This document shows, piece by piece, positions 9,748 through 21,346 of a stretch of 64,000 nucleotides of DNA (position 1 is its first letter; each line of letters begins with the position of its first letter). The stretch spans positions 186,001 to 250,000 of the forward strand of contig CP145416.1 of assembly GCA_036867785.1 (NCBI GenBank), given 5' to 3'. The translations under genes and the position numbers were made by a program. Under the pieces are notes generated by a model, which ran no database searches, had not been told where the DNA came from, and saw only the letters and a program-made list of their open reading frames with translations. Origin of the DNA: Plasmodiophora brassicae. Taxonomy: Eukaryota > Endomyxa: Phytomyxea > Phytomyxea > Plasmodiophorida.

Positions 9748-11608
9748 ATGGACCCGCAGCGGAACGGGAGGCAGGCGCCTGTCAAGGCTGCCGGTGGCGA
9801 CCCCCGCCAACATGGTCGACGCCGACGCCGCCCGCGACCTGCTGGGCCTCGTCCGGCGCCGCTCGACAATGACGTCGTCATGACGGATGCCGGGCAACCG
9901 CCGTCCCCGAAACGCCAGGCCACGGATGCACGGCCCGCTGCGAGATCGTCGTCGTCGTCGAGTTCGCATATGACGACGGTTAGCTTCGCGTCGTTGCCGA
10001 TATCGTCGCCGAGTCAGCAGGCGATTTCCGCCATGGGCTTCGCGAACCTCACTCAAGTCCAAGCGCAAACGCTGCCCCGGATCATGACGGGGAATGACGT
10101 GCTGGCCAGAGCCAAAACTGGAACGGGAAAGACAGGTGCGTTGTCGTCGTATCACCCATAACGCCGCCTGATACCGTGTTCCAAGTGGCGTTCCTGCTGC
10201 CATGTGTGGAGATGCTGGCGAAGGCGTCGCCATCGGGTGTCTCAGTCCCTCGCCAGAAGGTGTCGGTCCTGGTGTTGAGCCCGACCCGCGAGCTCGCCCA
10301 GCAGATCGCCGCCGAGGCGAAGGCGCTGACCCAGTTCCATGGCTTCAAGGTCGAATGCGTGTTCGGCGGGTCGAACGTCAACCGCGAGCAGGCGCGCCTG
10401 CGATCGCCGGCCGGCGTCGACATTCTGGTCGCCACGCCCGGCCGTCTGCTGGACCACCTGAAGAACAGCCCGGGTGTTGCCAATCAGTTGAACGCGCTTC
10501 GCGTCGTCGTTTTCGATGAGTGCGACCAGCTGCTGGATCGCGGCTTCCAGCAAGGTCGCCAGCCGTCGTCGTTGCGTTGCGCGGCATTGCTGACCCGCTT
10601 TCCCTGGGTTAGACATCACGAAGATCCTGGGCTTTCTGCCGCCAAAGCATCAACGCCAGACGTTGCTGTTCTCGGCGACCGTCCCGGACAAGATACACAG
10701 CATCGTCAGCCTGGCGTTGCGCGACGGCCACGATTTCATCGACACGGTCGGCGACGAAGACACGCACACGAACCTGCAGGTGGAGCAGTTCAGCGCGGTG
10801 GTGCCGTTCGACGCCCAGCTTGCCGTCCTCGAGAACGTCCTGCGCGTGCACATGAAGGAATGCCCGCAGGACTTCAAGATCATCGTCTTCTTCCCGACCG
10901 CGCGCGTCGTCGGGTTCTGCGCCCAGCTGTTCACGTCGATCGGCCTACCCGTCCTGGAGATACACAGCCGGAAGTCGCAGGCGCAGCGCACGAAGGTGTC
11001 GAACCAGTTTCGGGAGGCGACACGCGCCATCATGTTCACGTCGGACGTCAGCGCGCGCGGCGTCGACTATCCGGACGTGACGCTGATCGTCCAGGTCGGC
11101 CTGACGACGCGTGAGCAGTACATCCATCGCGTCGGGCGAACGGCACGCGCGGGACGGCAAGGCAAGGCGGTACTGCTGGTGTGCCCGTTCGAGTCGGCCA
11201 TCCTGAAGCAGTTGAAGGACCTGCCGATCCAGGATATCAGCGAGGTGAGCGCCATCGCCAGGGCGACCATGACCCCTGAATTGCGGGCGGCGATCAGCGG
11301 CGTGCCCGGCAACGATGCGATGGTGAAGGCGGGGTCGATGGCCTACCAGGCGTTCCTCGGGTTCTACAACAGCAACACGAAGATGCTGGGCCTGTCCAAG
11401 GAGCAGCTCGTCAGCATTGCCAACAGGTTCGCTGGCATCATCGGCCTTGCCGAGGTACCCGCGTTGAGCAAGGTACCGATGTGGAATGCGGTGATGTCGA
11501 CGTTCGCCTTTCGTTCTGAGCAAACCCCTCCCCCCGTTGTAGAAAACGATCGGCATGATGGGACTCAAGGGCACCCCGGGCCTGGTCATCGACCAACACC
11601 GCCAGTGA
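9748..11608 (+). CDS. DEAD-box (DECD) ATP-dependent RNA helicase, MSS116-like
   Basis: This is the active-looking sister of the preceding gene, 147 bp downstream on the same strand. All motifs are present: Q motif LTQVQAQTLP, motif I AKTGTGKT (Thr followed by the first intron), SPTRELAQQI, VFGGSNV, ATPGRLLDHL, motif II DECD (VVFDECDQLLDRGF), LLFSATVPDKI, TSDVSARGVDYPDVTLIVQ and motif VI HRVGRTARAGRQGK. The C-terminal extension AYQAFLGFYNSNTKMLGLSK and ending GMMGLKGTPGL are typical of the MSS116/RH31 group, which acts on organellar or structured RNA. The N-terminal 90 residues are Arg-, Pro- and Ser-rich and could hold a targeting sequence. Intron positions match the upstream copy. Confidence 0.92.
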
Positions 11609-11747
11609 CATGTCCAGGCGTTGGTTGGCGGCCGACCCGCTACGAGGGGCGGGCGCCGGGTTCGTACCCGAACGCGACATCGTTAGATCAGTACAGACTT
11701 GCCAGACCTACGTAGCGGGACGATGGAATCGTTTAGGGTAGGCAGCG

Positions 11748-12914
11748 TCACTCGACGTCATCTGTGTCGACCTGCAGCAGGATCTTGCCGGTTGTTTTCC
11801 TGGCGGCCAGCAGGTCTTGCGCCTTGGCCGCATCGCCAAGCGGCAGGATGCGGCCAATGTGGACGTCGAGCGTGCCGGCCGCGACCCATCGGTAGATGTC
11901 GCGTATTCGATCCAGCAGGTCGGCACGAGTCGTGACGTAATGCGCCAGCGTGGGCCGCACCAGCGTGATCGATCCGGATCGGCACAGGCGCAACGGGTCG
12001 ATCGGCGGCACTGGCCTACGGGAGCATGGGCGTCAGTGCACAACGACACGACAAAACTTGTTTGGCTCGGTTCGTCACCCGGAGGCGTTCCCGAAGAGAA
12101 CCAGGTGGCCACGGCAACGCAGGCAGGCGAGGCTCTTCTCCCAGGTGGACGCGCCCACGGAATCGTACACGACATGGACGCCGACGCCGTCCGTCACCTT
12201 CCTGACCTCCTGGTCGAACTCGCATTCCGTGTAGATGATGACGTGGTCGGCCCCATTCCGTCGGGCGATCTCCGCCTTCTTCTCGCTGGACACGGTGGTG
12301 AGGACGCGCGCGCCGCGCTGCTTGGCCATTTGGACCAGCAGGCTCCCAGTGCCACCCGCCCCCGCATGGATCAGGACGAGGTCGCCCTGTTGCACAGGGT
12401 AGGTCGATGTGACGAGGTAATGGGCCGTCAGGCCCTGCATGCCAACGGCGGCGGCTTGCTCCAGGGATACGCCCGCAGGGACGGGCATGGTCTTGTCGGC
12501 GTCAACGACGACGTACTCGGCGTAGGTGCCTTCGGCGGCAACGAACGACACGCGATGGCCGTCGGGGAATTCCGCTTCGCTGACCGAGGCGCCCCGGGCG
12601 ACAATGACGCCAGAACCTTCCTTGCCGATCGTGAACGGCAACGCCAACGGGTACAGGCCGGTCCCTGAACCGATGCGACGTCAGCTGGGACGCGCGCCAA
12701 TGCAGTCCGGCACATGATACGGTTGTAAATGTCGACAAAGTTCACGCCGGCGTAGGACATCTACACAGCGCGTCAGAAAAGGAGGGAGGCGGGGAGACGG
12801 ATCAAACGGCACCGACCTGGACAAGGACCTGGTTGGGGCCGACGCGCGGCACGTCGACGTCCGCGCAGGACAGCGCCGACGAATCGCCGAACTCGTCGAC
12901 GCGAACGGCCCGCA
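11748..12914 (-). CDS. zeta-crystallin-type NADPH:quinone oxidoreductase
   Basis: This is an MDR-superfamily reductase that passes electrons from NADPH to quinones. The ATG at 12914 gives the usual opening MRAVRVDEFGDSSALSC, and longer in-frame extensions begin at non-ATG codons. Introns follow VLVQVGAV, DIYNR and LFGNASG. Features are MSYAGVNFVDIYNR, GKEGSGVIVARG, GTYAEYVVVDADKTMPVP, the nucleotide-binding loop IHAGAGGTGSLLVQMAK, VVYDSVGASTWEKSLACL and a C-terminus with GRILPLGDAAKAQDLLAARK, TTGKILLQVD. No zinc ligands are seen, as expected for quinone oxidoreductases. It is convergent with the DECD helicase. Confidence 0.9.
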
Positions 12915-13145
12915 TTGTCGACACGAACCGTCCAGCTCGTCCAATGCCCAATGCTGCGGGCGCCGCGACCCGCTGTCGCACCGCCACCGCCGGGCCGACC
13001 GTGCAAAAACGCTTCCCACACGCCAACCAAAACACACGTCTGACCTATTATTGTACAGCACGTCGTCGCGGTCGTACGGGCGCGTCCACCTGATGGGCGG
13101 GTGGTGTGCAGCTCGGTGTGTAGTGGGGGGACATGCGCGCGCAGG

Positions 13146-15309
13146 TTACGGGTTCCTGAACGGGAGCTCGGGCTGGGCTGATGATGTCGACCCGGGCGTT
13201 GGGTCGACGCCGGCGCCGTCCAGGGTGTGCGCCAGCGTGCGGATCTTGCGTTCGATCGCGGGCATCATGAAGTCGTCGGACGTGCCGCGGACGATGACGT
13301 AGTGGTACGTGCAGGACGGGCTTTGCTGGCCGATGCGGTGGATGCGGTCTTCAGCCTGGAATCGGCATGAGCAGCGGGCCGTGCCGGCCGGAGCGGACGA
13401 ACCAACCTGGAACAGCAGCGCGGGTGTCCATGGCAGTTCGGCGAAGATCATAGAGCTGCAGGCGCTGGCCAGGTTCAGGCCAGTGGCACATGAACCGAAC
13501 GACAGCAGAGCGACGCGCGCATCCCCCTTAATGAACCGGCGGACGGCGTTATCGCGATCAGTCGGAGACGTCGCGCCGTCGATTCGTACGAATGTGGTGC
13601 AGGTCTGATCCAGGATGGCCTGCAGGCCGTCCAGCACGAGTTCGTGGTGGCCGAATACAATGAACGGTGACGAATCCTTCTGCAGAAAGGTCCGGATCAG
13701 GGATGCGGCTGCGACCAGCTTATGGCTTGCCGACTCGAAGTAGAGGTTCACCAGGTTGTCGGATTGCTGACCGCCGCCTTCCATTTCCCGTCGTACGGTC
13801 TCCTCGATTGAGATCGGCGTGTCCACAACGCTGCGCACCATGTTCCTGATCTTCTTCGGCATGCAACGCATGACGTCACGCTTCAGGTGCCGGACCATTA
13901 GGCATCGCGTCAGAACGAGATACAGTTCCGTCTCGTGATGCGAGCCACGATTCATCCAGCGACCGGAGCGAGGGTCTTTGTGGCCCTGACAGTACCGCTT
14001 CTCGAACTGGATCTTCGAACCCAGCAGTCCAGTGGACAGAATATCGACCTGCACGAAACCAGCAACGTTGCCAAACGTAACGAGTGTCACACGACAAGGT
14101 GTCCATACCGTGGAGAACAATTCGGCAGGGCGGTTCAGAGCAGGGGTGCCCGTCAGCAGGATCACTCTGCGGGAGCATTTCAGCCACTTCTTCAGCTCGC
14201 AAGCCCGCTGGCTTGTAGACTCCTTGAGGTGGTGGCTCTCGTCCTAAGGGCAGCTCGCTAGCACCGCAAGGAACAGCACACTCAACAGTTGGGTTACGTA
14301 CACATGCGATTACATTGGGCGTCCAACGGTTTTCCCACCTACGTAGTCCATACCATAGTGCAGTAAGTTCGAATGCGGGACGCGGGCCCGCCCGGAAAAC
14401 GTTACCGGGATTTGATCAAGGGGAGAACGGTCTTGACGAGGGCATACGACAGGACCACGATCTGCGGCAGCGCGAGCATGCCCATAATGTCGTTCTTTGA
14501 CTTTGGAATTGCTATATTGCTGGAAGCGCTCAGCCATTTGCTAACAAGTATCTCCGCGGTCAGACCGAGACAGCCAGGAATGAGCACCACGTCACCGCGC
14601 CATATCCTTCCAGTGCACTCGCATCGTCGCAGGGCATACAATCAGAAGCGGCCAGTCGTCGCGATAGTACTCACAGAGAGCCAGGCACTGCACGGTTTTG
14701 CCTGCCAGAAGGACGAGACGTCAGTGAGCAACGCGGGCACGTCTGGCTGTTGTAAGTCCACGAACCAAGGCCCATGTCATCCGCCAGAAGGGCACGTCCG
14801 CCTCGTTCGACAGCGAACCGGACGCTATCCTGTTGAAACTCGAGAAGGCAGTCCCAGATTTTCGGGATGGCCTGTTCCGGCGGCCGGCTGCTCGTGTGGC
14901 GCGTCTCGTGTGGTGCCCTAGCCAGCTTCAATACTGGCTGCGGAACATGGTCGACGTCGATCTGCGCGAATATGCCTCGGACGGCGGCCGGGATAACGTC
15001 CCCAAGAACAAGATCGTAATCCCGAAGAGGGATCTCGAACACGTCGAATCCGATGTCGTCCCGCCGGCGATACCCCCTGGTCGTTAACTTGCCGGCGACA
15101 ATCGGCGACAGCGGGAAGACCTGCAGCGTGAACGCCGTCCAGGACGCCAGTTCGACAGTCACGAGGAGGCGCGTCGGGGCAGGGCGCCCGGGTGGCAGCA
15201 CCGCCCAGCATCGCGATCGCACGGGCAGGACCGCGCACCGCCAGACGCCCTCGACGCAGACGCCGGGCTGCTGGTGCCCGGCGCACAGCGGCGCGCTCTG
15301 CCCAAACAT
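13146..15309 (-). CDS. SMARCAL1/HARP-like annealing helicase (SNF2 family)
   Basis: This is a nuclear SNF2 ATPase expected to re-anneal RPA-coated single strands at stalled forks. A HARP-like region (TFTLQVFPLSPIVAG-type strand followed by DDIGFDVFEIPLRDYDLVLG) precedes the motor. The Walker A is split by an intron (LLADDMGLG then GKTVQCLALCEYYRDDWPLL). Next come VVLSYALVKTV, a DESH box (DESHHLKESTSQR), ILLTGTPALNRPAELF and, in the second RecA lobe, FIVFGHHELVLDGL, RIDGATSPTDRDNAV, LLSFGSCATGLNLASA and motif VI DRIHRIGQQSP. DESHHLK and GTPALNRPAEL are diagnostic of the SMARCAL1/ZRANB3 branch. The start at 15309 is the first ATG of the N-terminal exon; Cys/His-rich residues there might bind zinc. 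Confidence 0.85.
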
Positions 15310-15437
15310 CGCCCCGCACGGCCACTTCCCAAATGGTCGCCAACTGCGAACTGCAGCGACGACTGGGCGCCGTTACCGCCCGCCCGGCGCTGCGGGACAA
15401 CGCCCCCAGACGACAACAACGCTCAGCGACCCGTCAT

Positions 15438-16322
15438 TTAATCGGACTTGCGACGCGTCGTGTGGTCGTAGATGACGGCCTGTGGGCGACACAGCCACGG
15501 GTGTGGGAATCGCGCTGGGTGATTTGCATACGCGTGCCTGACCTGGACGTACTCGTCGGTGGCGATCACGGTTCGCGTCGAGTTGTCGCCGCACGCGCCT
15601 TTTGGGTCCACGTTGATCACCTTCCGGTCGCGCTTGTTCTTGAACAGGATACCGGTGTGGCTGTCGATCACCTGGAAGTTCGACGACGGCGTCGACGTGG
15701 CCAGCTGCGTGTCCCAATTGTAGTAGCTGTGCAATGACATGTGTCAGGTCACGACGAATGGCATGGCTTGGCGCGGTTCCACCACCTCAGATCCGACGTC
15801 CGCGGCAAGAACCGCTTCTTCAGCAGGAAGTACTGCTCGAAGTCGTCGACCTTGAGTCGTTGCGCGTAGTCGATGTATCCGGACACTTCGTGGCCCTTCG
15901 CGTTCCGATCGCGAATGAACACGATGGTCTGCTGCGCGTGTCAGTGGATAAGCGCCTATGCGGTTCAGCATTCGTACAGTGAGTTTGCCATTGCGGATGT
16001 CTTCTTCGCGATCAGCGAGCGCCTTCAGGAGACGGTGGGCGCTGAGGTCCTTGCCGGCGCTACACAGAGTTTGCTGGGCCTTGCGTTCCTTCGGTTTCGT
16101 CGACTCCAGCATGTCGCGCTTGCGTTGCATGAACTCATCGCGTTTCAACGTGAACCCGTGGCCGCGGTACCCGAGCTCGACCAGCTGCCTGGCCAGGTCG
16201 TCGTCCTGCAGGTAGTACCGGTCCTTGGCCGTCACCTGCGACTCCAGGTACTCCTCGTACGTGGCGAACGATGCCACATCGGTGTCACGAGTGTCGTGCG
16301 TACGCGCTTGGAACAGCGACAT
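15438..16322 (-). CDS. CFAP299: cilia- and flagella-associated protein 299
   Basis: This is the orthologue of a small, conserved protein limited to organisms that build cilia (formerly C4orf22). The ATG at 16322 starts [20 protein letters not shown]. Signatures are [60 protein letters not shown], then downstream exons with [40 protein letters not shown] and the final [13 protein letters not shown]. Three introns are apparent, the last between VQV and AVIYDH. Its presence implies a flagellate stage. It starts 254 bp from the divergent membrin gene. Confidence 0.93.
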
Positions 16323-16576
16323 GGGGGCGCGCCGGCGGGGAGGAAGGAGCCCAACGTATGCGGTAGTACGCTAGAGCGCTCCTCCTCAGCAGATATTTTA
16401 CAATGGTATATATAGGCACGATCAGGCGCCGACGCTCAGTCTACCAGCCACGTCAAATGAATCTTGCCGGCAGAGAATTTAGACGGGATATGTTAATATG
16501 TACATAGCTTCGAACGAGGCAGTAATACGTCCCCCGCATACGCGGCGCTGGTCCGTACGGACCGCGGCGACGCCCG

Positions 16577-17233
16577 ATGACGTCGTCGGCGTCGGTGTCG
16601 ATCTCGGAGGCGTACCATGCGGCCCGGCGTCACGCCCAGCACGTCGCCGACATGCTGTCGGTGGTGAAGGACGCGCCGCCGGGCAGCCAGGAGCGCAGGC
16701 AGGCGATCACTGACGTGTCCGGCGTGGTGAACACCATGTCGGGGGCGGTGCGCGACCTGAACCCGATGGTCGACCGGGAGCCGCGCGCCAGCCAGGCGTC
16801 GTGGCGCGCCAAGATCCACGCGCTGGCCCAGGACGAGAACATGTTCCGCCAGGACCTGCAACGCCTGATGACCATGCAGCACGAAGCGGAGTCCAGACGG
16901 GAATTGCTGTCCAGGCCGGAGTCCGGACTCGCAAGCCGCCCGATCGCCGCCCGAATGCATCATGAGCGACAGGTCCTGGAACGCGCCGACGAAGAGGTCA
17001 CCGTCATGATCGACCGCGGCACCGAAACGCTGAACGCCCTGCGACGGCAACGGGACGCGATGAAGGGCGCGCAGCGGCGCCTGCTCGACGTCGTCAGCCG
17101 CCTCGGCCTGAGCAAGACCGTCCTGCGCCTCGTGGAGCGCCGCCACGGCCAGGACCGCCTGATCGTCTACGGCGGCATAGCGATCACGACGCTCGTCATC
17201 ATCGCCCTGCTCTACTATTTCGTATGGTCATAG
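16577..17233 (+). CDS. GOSR2: membrin / Bos1-type Qb-SNARE
   Basis: This is a tail-anchored SNARE of the ER-Golgi and intra-Golgi fusion complexes. The intronless 218-residue frame has an N-terminal three-helix-like region, then the SNARE helix DEEVTVMIDRGTETLNALRR, QRDAMKGAQRRLLDVVSRLG and LSKTVLRLVERR. It ends in a single membrane anchor (LIVYGGIAITTLVIIALLYY) with only FVWS after it. The RDAMKGxQRRLLDV and RLVERR segments are typical of membrin. It is divergent from CFAP299. Confidence 0.92.
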   Translation: MTSSASVSISEAYHAARRHAQHVADMLSVVKDAPPGSQERRQAITDVSGVVNTMSGAVRDLNPMVDREPRASQASWRAKIHALAQDENMFRQDLQRLMTMQHEAESRRELLSRPESGLASRPIAARMHHERQVLERADEEVTVMIDRGTETLNALRRQRDAMKGAQRRLLDVVSRLGLSKTVLRLVERRHGQDRLIVYGGIAITTLVIIALLYYFVWS

Positions 17234-17528
17234 CGGCGTACACGATTGTACGACGGAAGCAGTGTGCGTGGCGGGTGTCATGTGGCGGACGTAGGGATGA
17301 ACGGCCGGCGGCGACTGCCGCACGGTTCGCGACAGATCCGCAGAACTATTTCTGGCGTCATTTCACTGCGTAGACCGTAGGCCTGCGCCAGCGACGAAAC
17401 GACGCGCGGGCGGCAGCGCGCGGCGAGGTTTTCGTAACGACGAACTGTGACAGGGGCGGGGCGCGGGCCAGACTGGCGCGCGTGACTCAGCGCACGAGCT
17501 CGTTCCGGAGTCGACCCGCCCAGAAGGA

Positions 17529-18395
17529 ATGTCGCTGCCGATCGGGAACGACTCGGCGGCGGAGTCGTCCAAGGCCCGATCCGCCGACGACGCCACGGCG
17601 TTCATCACGAAGACGTACGCCATCATCGAGGACAATGACGACGCAGTCCGATGGGCGGACGACGGCCGGTCGTTCATCGTCACCGACTGCGACCGCCTGC
17701 AATCGCTGATCCTGCCGCGATACTTCAAACACGGCAACTACAACTCGTTCGTCCGCCAGTTGCACTTCTACGGGTTCTCGAAGACGACCCTGCCCAACAA
17801 CCAGGCCGAATTCCGGCATTCGCGGTTCATTCGCAACCGGACCGACCTGCTGGCCGGCATCGTCCGCAAGTCGACCGACACGATCGCCCAGCTGAAGAAG
17901 CAGGTCGTCACGCTGAACGAGCGCGTCCAGATGCTGACCGACCAGAACCTCAAGCTGCAGGACATGATCACAGCGCTCATGGCCGAGCGAGGCCAGGTGC
18001 CGTCAGGCGATATGCTGGCGGCGACGGCGTCGAACTCGGGCGGCGATCCGAAAGGGCCCGAGACGCGCGCGCAGCGGCGAACTCGGTCCCGGTCAATAAC
18101 AGATCAGGAGGCGCCGACGTCTCCGCGGGCCAAGAAGCAGGCTGGACCGAGTTCAGACGTTGGCAGGCCTTGGCTGCCCGATGTGCTGGCGGGCGCCGGG
18201 GCACATAGTTCAGAGGGTCGATCCTGTTTCGCACGGAGCGATGTTGTGGTCGGCTCCGATACGACCGCATTCGATCGCGTGCAGCGGCATCCACCGTCGC
18301 CATCGTCGGCACGATCCGACCCATGCATTTCCCCCATGCGACCGCAATGGGCCAGGCCTTTCCCGAGGCAATTTTCGCCTCGGATATGCGAATAA
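17529..18395 (+). CDS. heat shock factor-type transcription factor, copy 1
   Basis: The HSF DNA-binding domain lies at residues 20-125: FITKTYAIIEDNDDAVRWAD, RSFIVTD, then ILPRYFKHGNYNSFVRQLHF and YGFSKTTLPNNQAEFRHSRF. A coiled coil for trimerisation follows (TIAQLKKQVVTLNERVQMLT). The rest is low-complexity, with basic RSRS and PRAKK patches that may be nuclear signals. The gene is intronless. It is the most divergent of the four copies (PRYFKHGNYNS against PKYFRHxNFLS in copies 3 and 4). HSFs bind nGAAn repeats and drive stress transcription; the targets of this copy are unknown. Confidence 0.92.
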   Translation: MSLPIGNDSAAESSKARSADDATAFITKTYAIIEDNDDAVRWADDGRSFIVTDCDRLQSLILPRYFKHGNYNSFVRQLHFYGFSKTTLPNNQAEFRHSRFIRNRTDLLAGIVRKSTDTIAQLKKQVVTLNERVQMLTDQNLKLQDMITALMAERGQVPSGDMLAATASNSGGDPKGPETRAQRRTRSRSITDQEAPTSPRAKKQAGPSSDVGRPWLPDVLAGAGAHSSEGRSCFARSDVVVGSDTTAFDRVQRHPPSPSSARSDPCISPMRPQWARPFPRQFSPRICE

Positions 18396-20355
18396 ACCAT
18401 CAAACTGTTATTGCCATATATTCGTCTCTGGCCCGCACTGGCGCGATATTCGTCCCAAATTGTACCCTGCATACGACGTGCGGAAACGTGCAACGTTATA
18501 TACCCACACAATCGTCGCATCAGTACTGCCATGTGCAATCCTGCAGGGTAGAAGCAAAAATAGATACTCCCTCGGTCCAGGAATGATTGATAGGTTGAAG
18601 ATACATATCACCAGTTCGATTTTACCGTACACGCCAGCAGTTAGTCCACATCGCGGGCGTTCCTATGACACGCTGTATCGAAGGAAAACAGTTTCTCATC
18701 GTTTTCAAAAATTTCCCAAAAGCAACCGGCACGGGGCATGATCAGTGCCTATACGTTGCGTGTTATCGATGCTGAGGTACGGCATTACAACGTTCCATGA
18801 TGCGGATGGTATGTATGATCCACATTGAGCACGTTCGACTCCTTGTCGAAGAGCTCGTTCCAGCCATGAAGAAGAAGTGGGCTACGTCAACGAAATGACA
18901 GCCGGCCTCCAACCAGCAGGAAAACGCGTATGAAGGCCACTAACGAAGGTCGACGTTGCCGTGTATGACGTTGCTGGTCACTCTAACGAGTTCTTTGAGG
19001 CGCAAACATACCCACCGTGTCGCTTTTCAAACCTGGGTCTATATCCTGCCCGGCTGGCCTAGGAGCTGCCGCAAGCACCTAGAACCATCGGCGATCTCAC
19101 TAAAGTTGTCGTGATAACCTTTAGAAAGTACGATACGGTCAAGATATCACCCATTGCCTGTCCTGTCAGATGGCGCTGCACGCAGCGAAGACAGTGAGGG
19201 GGCAGACACCTTTATAAGCAAGCGGCACTTCCAGAACCAATGGCCCTTCATGTGTATATTGCCTGCAGCGAGGAAGGTGGTCGGGCTGTGATTGGCCGTT
19301 CTCGTTGCGGCCCCTGATCTTGTTTTGGATACCGCGTGCCAAAATTGAACCGCGCTGACGAGTGGCGGAGCTGATGGTCTGCACTCCCTCCGGGCCAGTG
19401 ATCGACGATGACCAGGGACGACGGATCGCCAGGGATCCGTCGTTTCACGAGTCAGCAGTGCAGCCGTGCAGGTCGATGTGTGCTGTACAACGTGGCCTAC
19501 GGTGCGCAGCGACGGTCTCGCGTACCCTAAAACCAGTTGTACCTATGCGACGCGGTCGATGCCGCTACCGATGAGGCCACGGCGCGCCCGTCACGGACAC
19601 GGAGTCACCCGATCCGGTCCGACATACCGACCACGGTCCGCCCGTCGCGAGCGTCCAGGGCGATGTGCGTTGCGCCGGCTCTCCAGAACAAGTTCGCAGG
19701 TCAACGGTAGATCGTCCCCTGACCGGAGATGAAGCGCACGGCCAGGCAGTCCGCTACCCGTGCGACCTAGACGGCACCGGGTCGTCTGTTGGTCGGCCAT
19801 GCACATTATGGTTGGATCCTGCTGCCGCAAACGTCGCGTCGCATTCCAAGCGTTGCCGGCGTCTGCTCAACTCGTGTGCCTGCTACCTATGGTTGTGTGG
19901 ACTCTGACCGACAACCCGGTGGTCGAGTATGCCCGACGAACCCGTCGGCGAACCTGTCGCGCGTTCTCAGAGTCTGTGTATGTCGATCATCTAACCGTGT
20001 GTACGTACGTCGCAGTGACCAAATATACCACATGGACAGTGCGCGCGTCAGGCGGACAACCGGGGCGTGGTGACACTCAACATTCGGCAGTACGGTACGC
20101 GCAGGCTATTTTTGTCGAGGCGCTATTTGGCGTTGGCAGAGGGCGACCGCAGAGTTCGTCCAGTTCGGTGCGTCGTGCTGGGCACGTCCACGAGGCAGGC
20201 CTTCCTGTGGGTCCCCCCGGCCCCTCCGCCCGTGAGTCACGGTGGATCCATCCGTCGGCCAGGGCGCCAGTGGTGCGTCACTGGGGTCGCCCGCGCGCGG
20301 TTCCCCACAACTGTACGGTCCCGCTGCTGACGACGTGTCCGGCCACGATCCGTAC
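18396..20355. other. long intergenic stretch without a recognisable gene
   Basis: This stretch of about 2 kb separates HSF copies 1 and 2. It is visibly more AT-rich from about 18400 to 19150 than the rest of the window, which fits non-coding DNA. Open frames cross it by chance and I found none with protein-like composition. The frame of HSF copy 2 stays open back to 20236 but has no ATG there. Confidence 0.5.
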
Positions 20356-21346
20356 ATGGATGAACCGTCGTCCGCGTTCATCCAGAAGACGTACACGATG
20401 GCGTCATCGCCCGATGACGACACCATCGTGTGGAGCGACGACGGCCAGGCGATCCTCGTTCTCGACATCGCTCGCCTGGAGCGCGAAACCCTCCCGAAGT
20501 ACTTCCGGCACAACCAGTTCAAAAGCTTCGTCCGTCAACTGCATGGCTACGGTAAGCCATCATTGTCGTCGGTCCAAGGCGACGGTGATGGCTGATGAGC
20601 ATACGTGTCCAGGGTTCTCGAAAACCACTCTGCGAAACGGCGACAGCGAGTTCAGGCACCCGCTGTTCGTTCGTGGGCGCCCGGACCTGCTGAAGCAGAT
20701 CGGGCGTAAGGCGGCGGACGCGCAGGAGGAGCAGAAGCAGCGGACGCGCGCCATGGAGGAGCAGATGCGGTGGCTGGTGGAGGAAAACGAGCGCCTGCAC
20801 AGCATCGTGCGCCTTCTGTTCGAGGATCACGCTATTCTTTCTGCCCGTATCCGCATGTACGAACCCGATGATGTCATGTCGGCGCCTGCTGCCGCCGCCT
20901 CGGCATACTATCACGGGAGCCAACAGGGGCAGCCTGCTATGGGGTCAGCCTCGCCTGGCCGGGACGCCATGCGGGCAGCCTCCGCTGACCGGGATGGCAT
21001 GCGGTCAATGCCGCTCTGCTACGAGCAGCAGCAGCAGCAGCAGCAGGTGGAACCTGCATTCGGTACAAGCAGGAGTAACTTCGTACTGCCGCGGTATGAT
21101 TCCCAGCAGATGCAACCGGCAGCAGGCAGCCCTGTTCCGAACAGGGACGGCATGCCCTCGCGATCGTCGAGCACCACGACAGATGAGACCGCCGCAGGTG
21201 CCAGTGGCGGTGGGATCGAGCCGGGCGCGGGCGTGCCGCCTGCGTCGTCTGGCGGGTCGGCCATTCCTCCAGACGGTCGCGATGTTACGCATCGGCAAGC
21301 GAATCCCATCGCAAGAAGGTTCACACCGTACATAATCAACAAGTGA
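20356..21346 (+). CDS. heat shock factor-type transcription factor, copy 2 (with intron)
   Basis: The chosen ATG at 20356 gives MDEPSSAFIQKTYTMASSPD. The upstream in-frame extension starts only at a GTG after a stop, unless a 5' exon exists. The DNA-binding domain continues with LERETLPKYFRHNQFKSFVR, QLHGYG, a 61-nt intron at 20552-20612, then FSKTTLRNGDSEFRHPLFVR. A coiled coil follows (QKQRTRAMEEQMRWLVEENE). The C-terminal region holds the pseudo-repeats GSASPGRDAMR / AASADRDGMR, a poly-Gln run and Ser/Thr-rich stretches. It is the only copy that keeps an intron. Confidence 0.9.

Noticed and set aside
12915-13035. Possible mitochondrial leader for the quinone oxidoreductase
   Set aside because: The extension looks like a presequence but begins at GTG. 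The ATG at 12914 matches the usual family start.
20242-20355. N-terminal extension of HSF copy 2
   Set aside because: Its first codon is GTG, following an in-frame stop. Without evidence for a 5' exon the ATG at 20356 is preferred.
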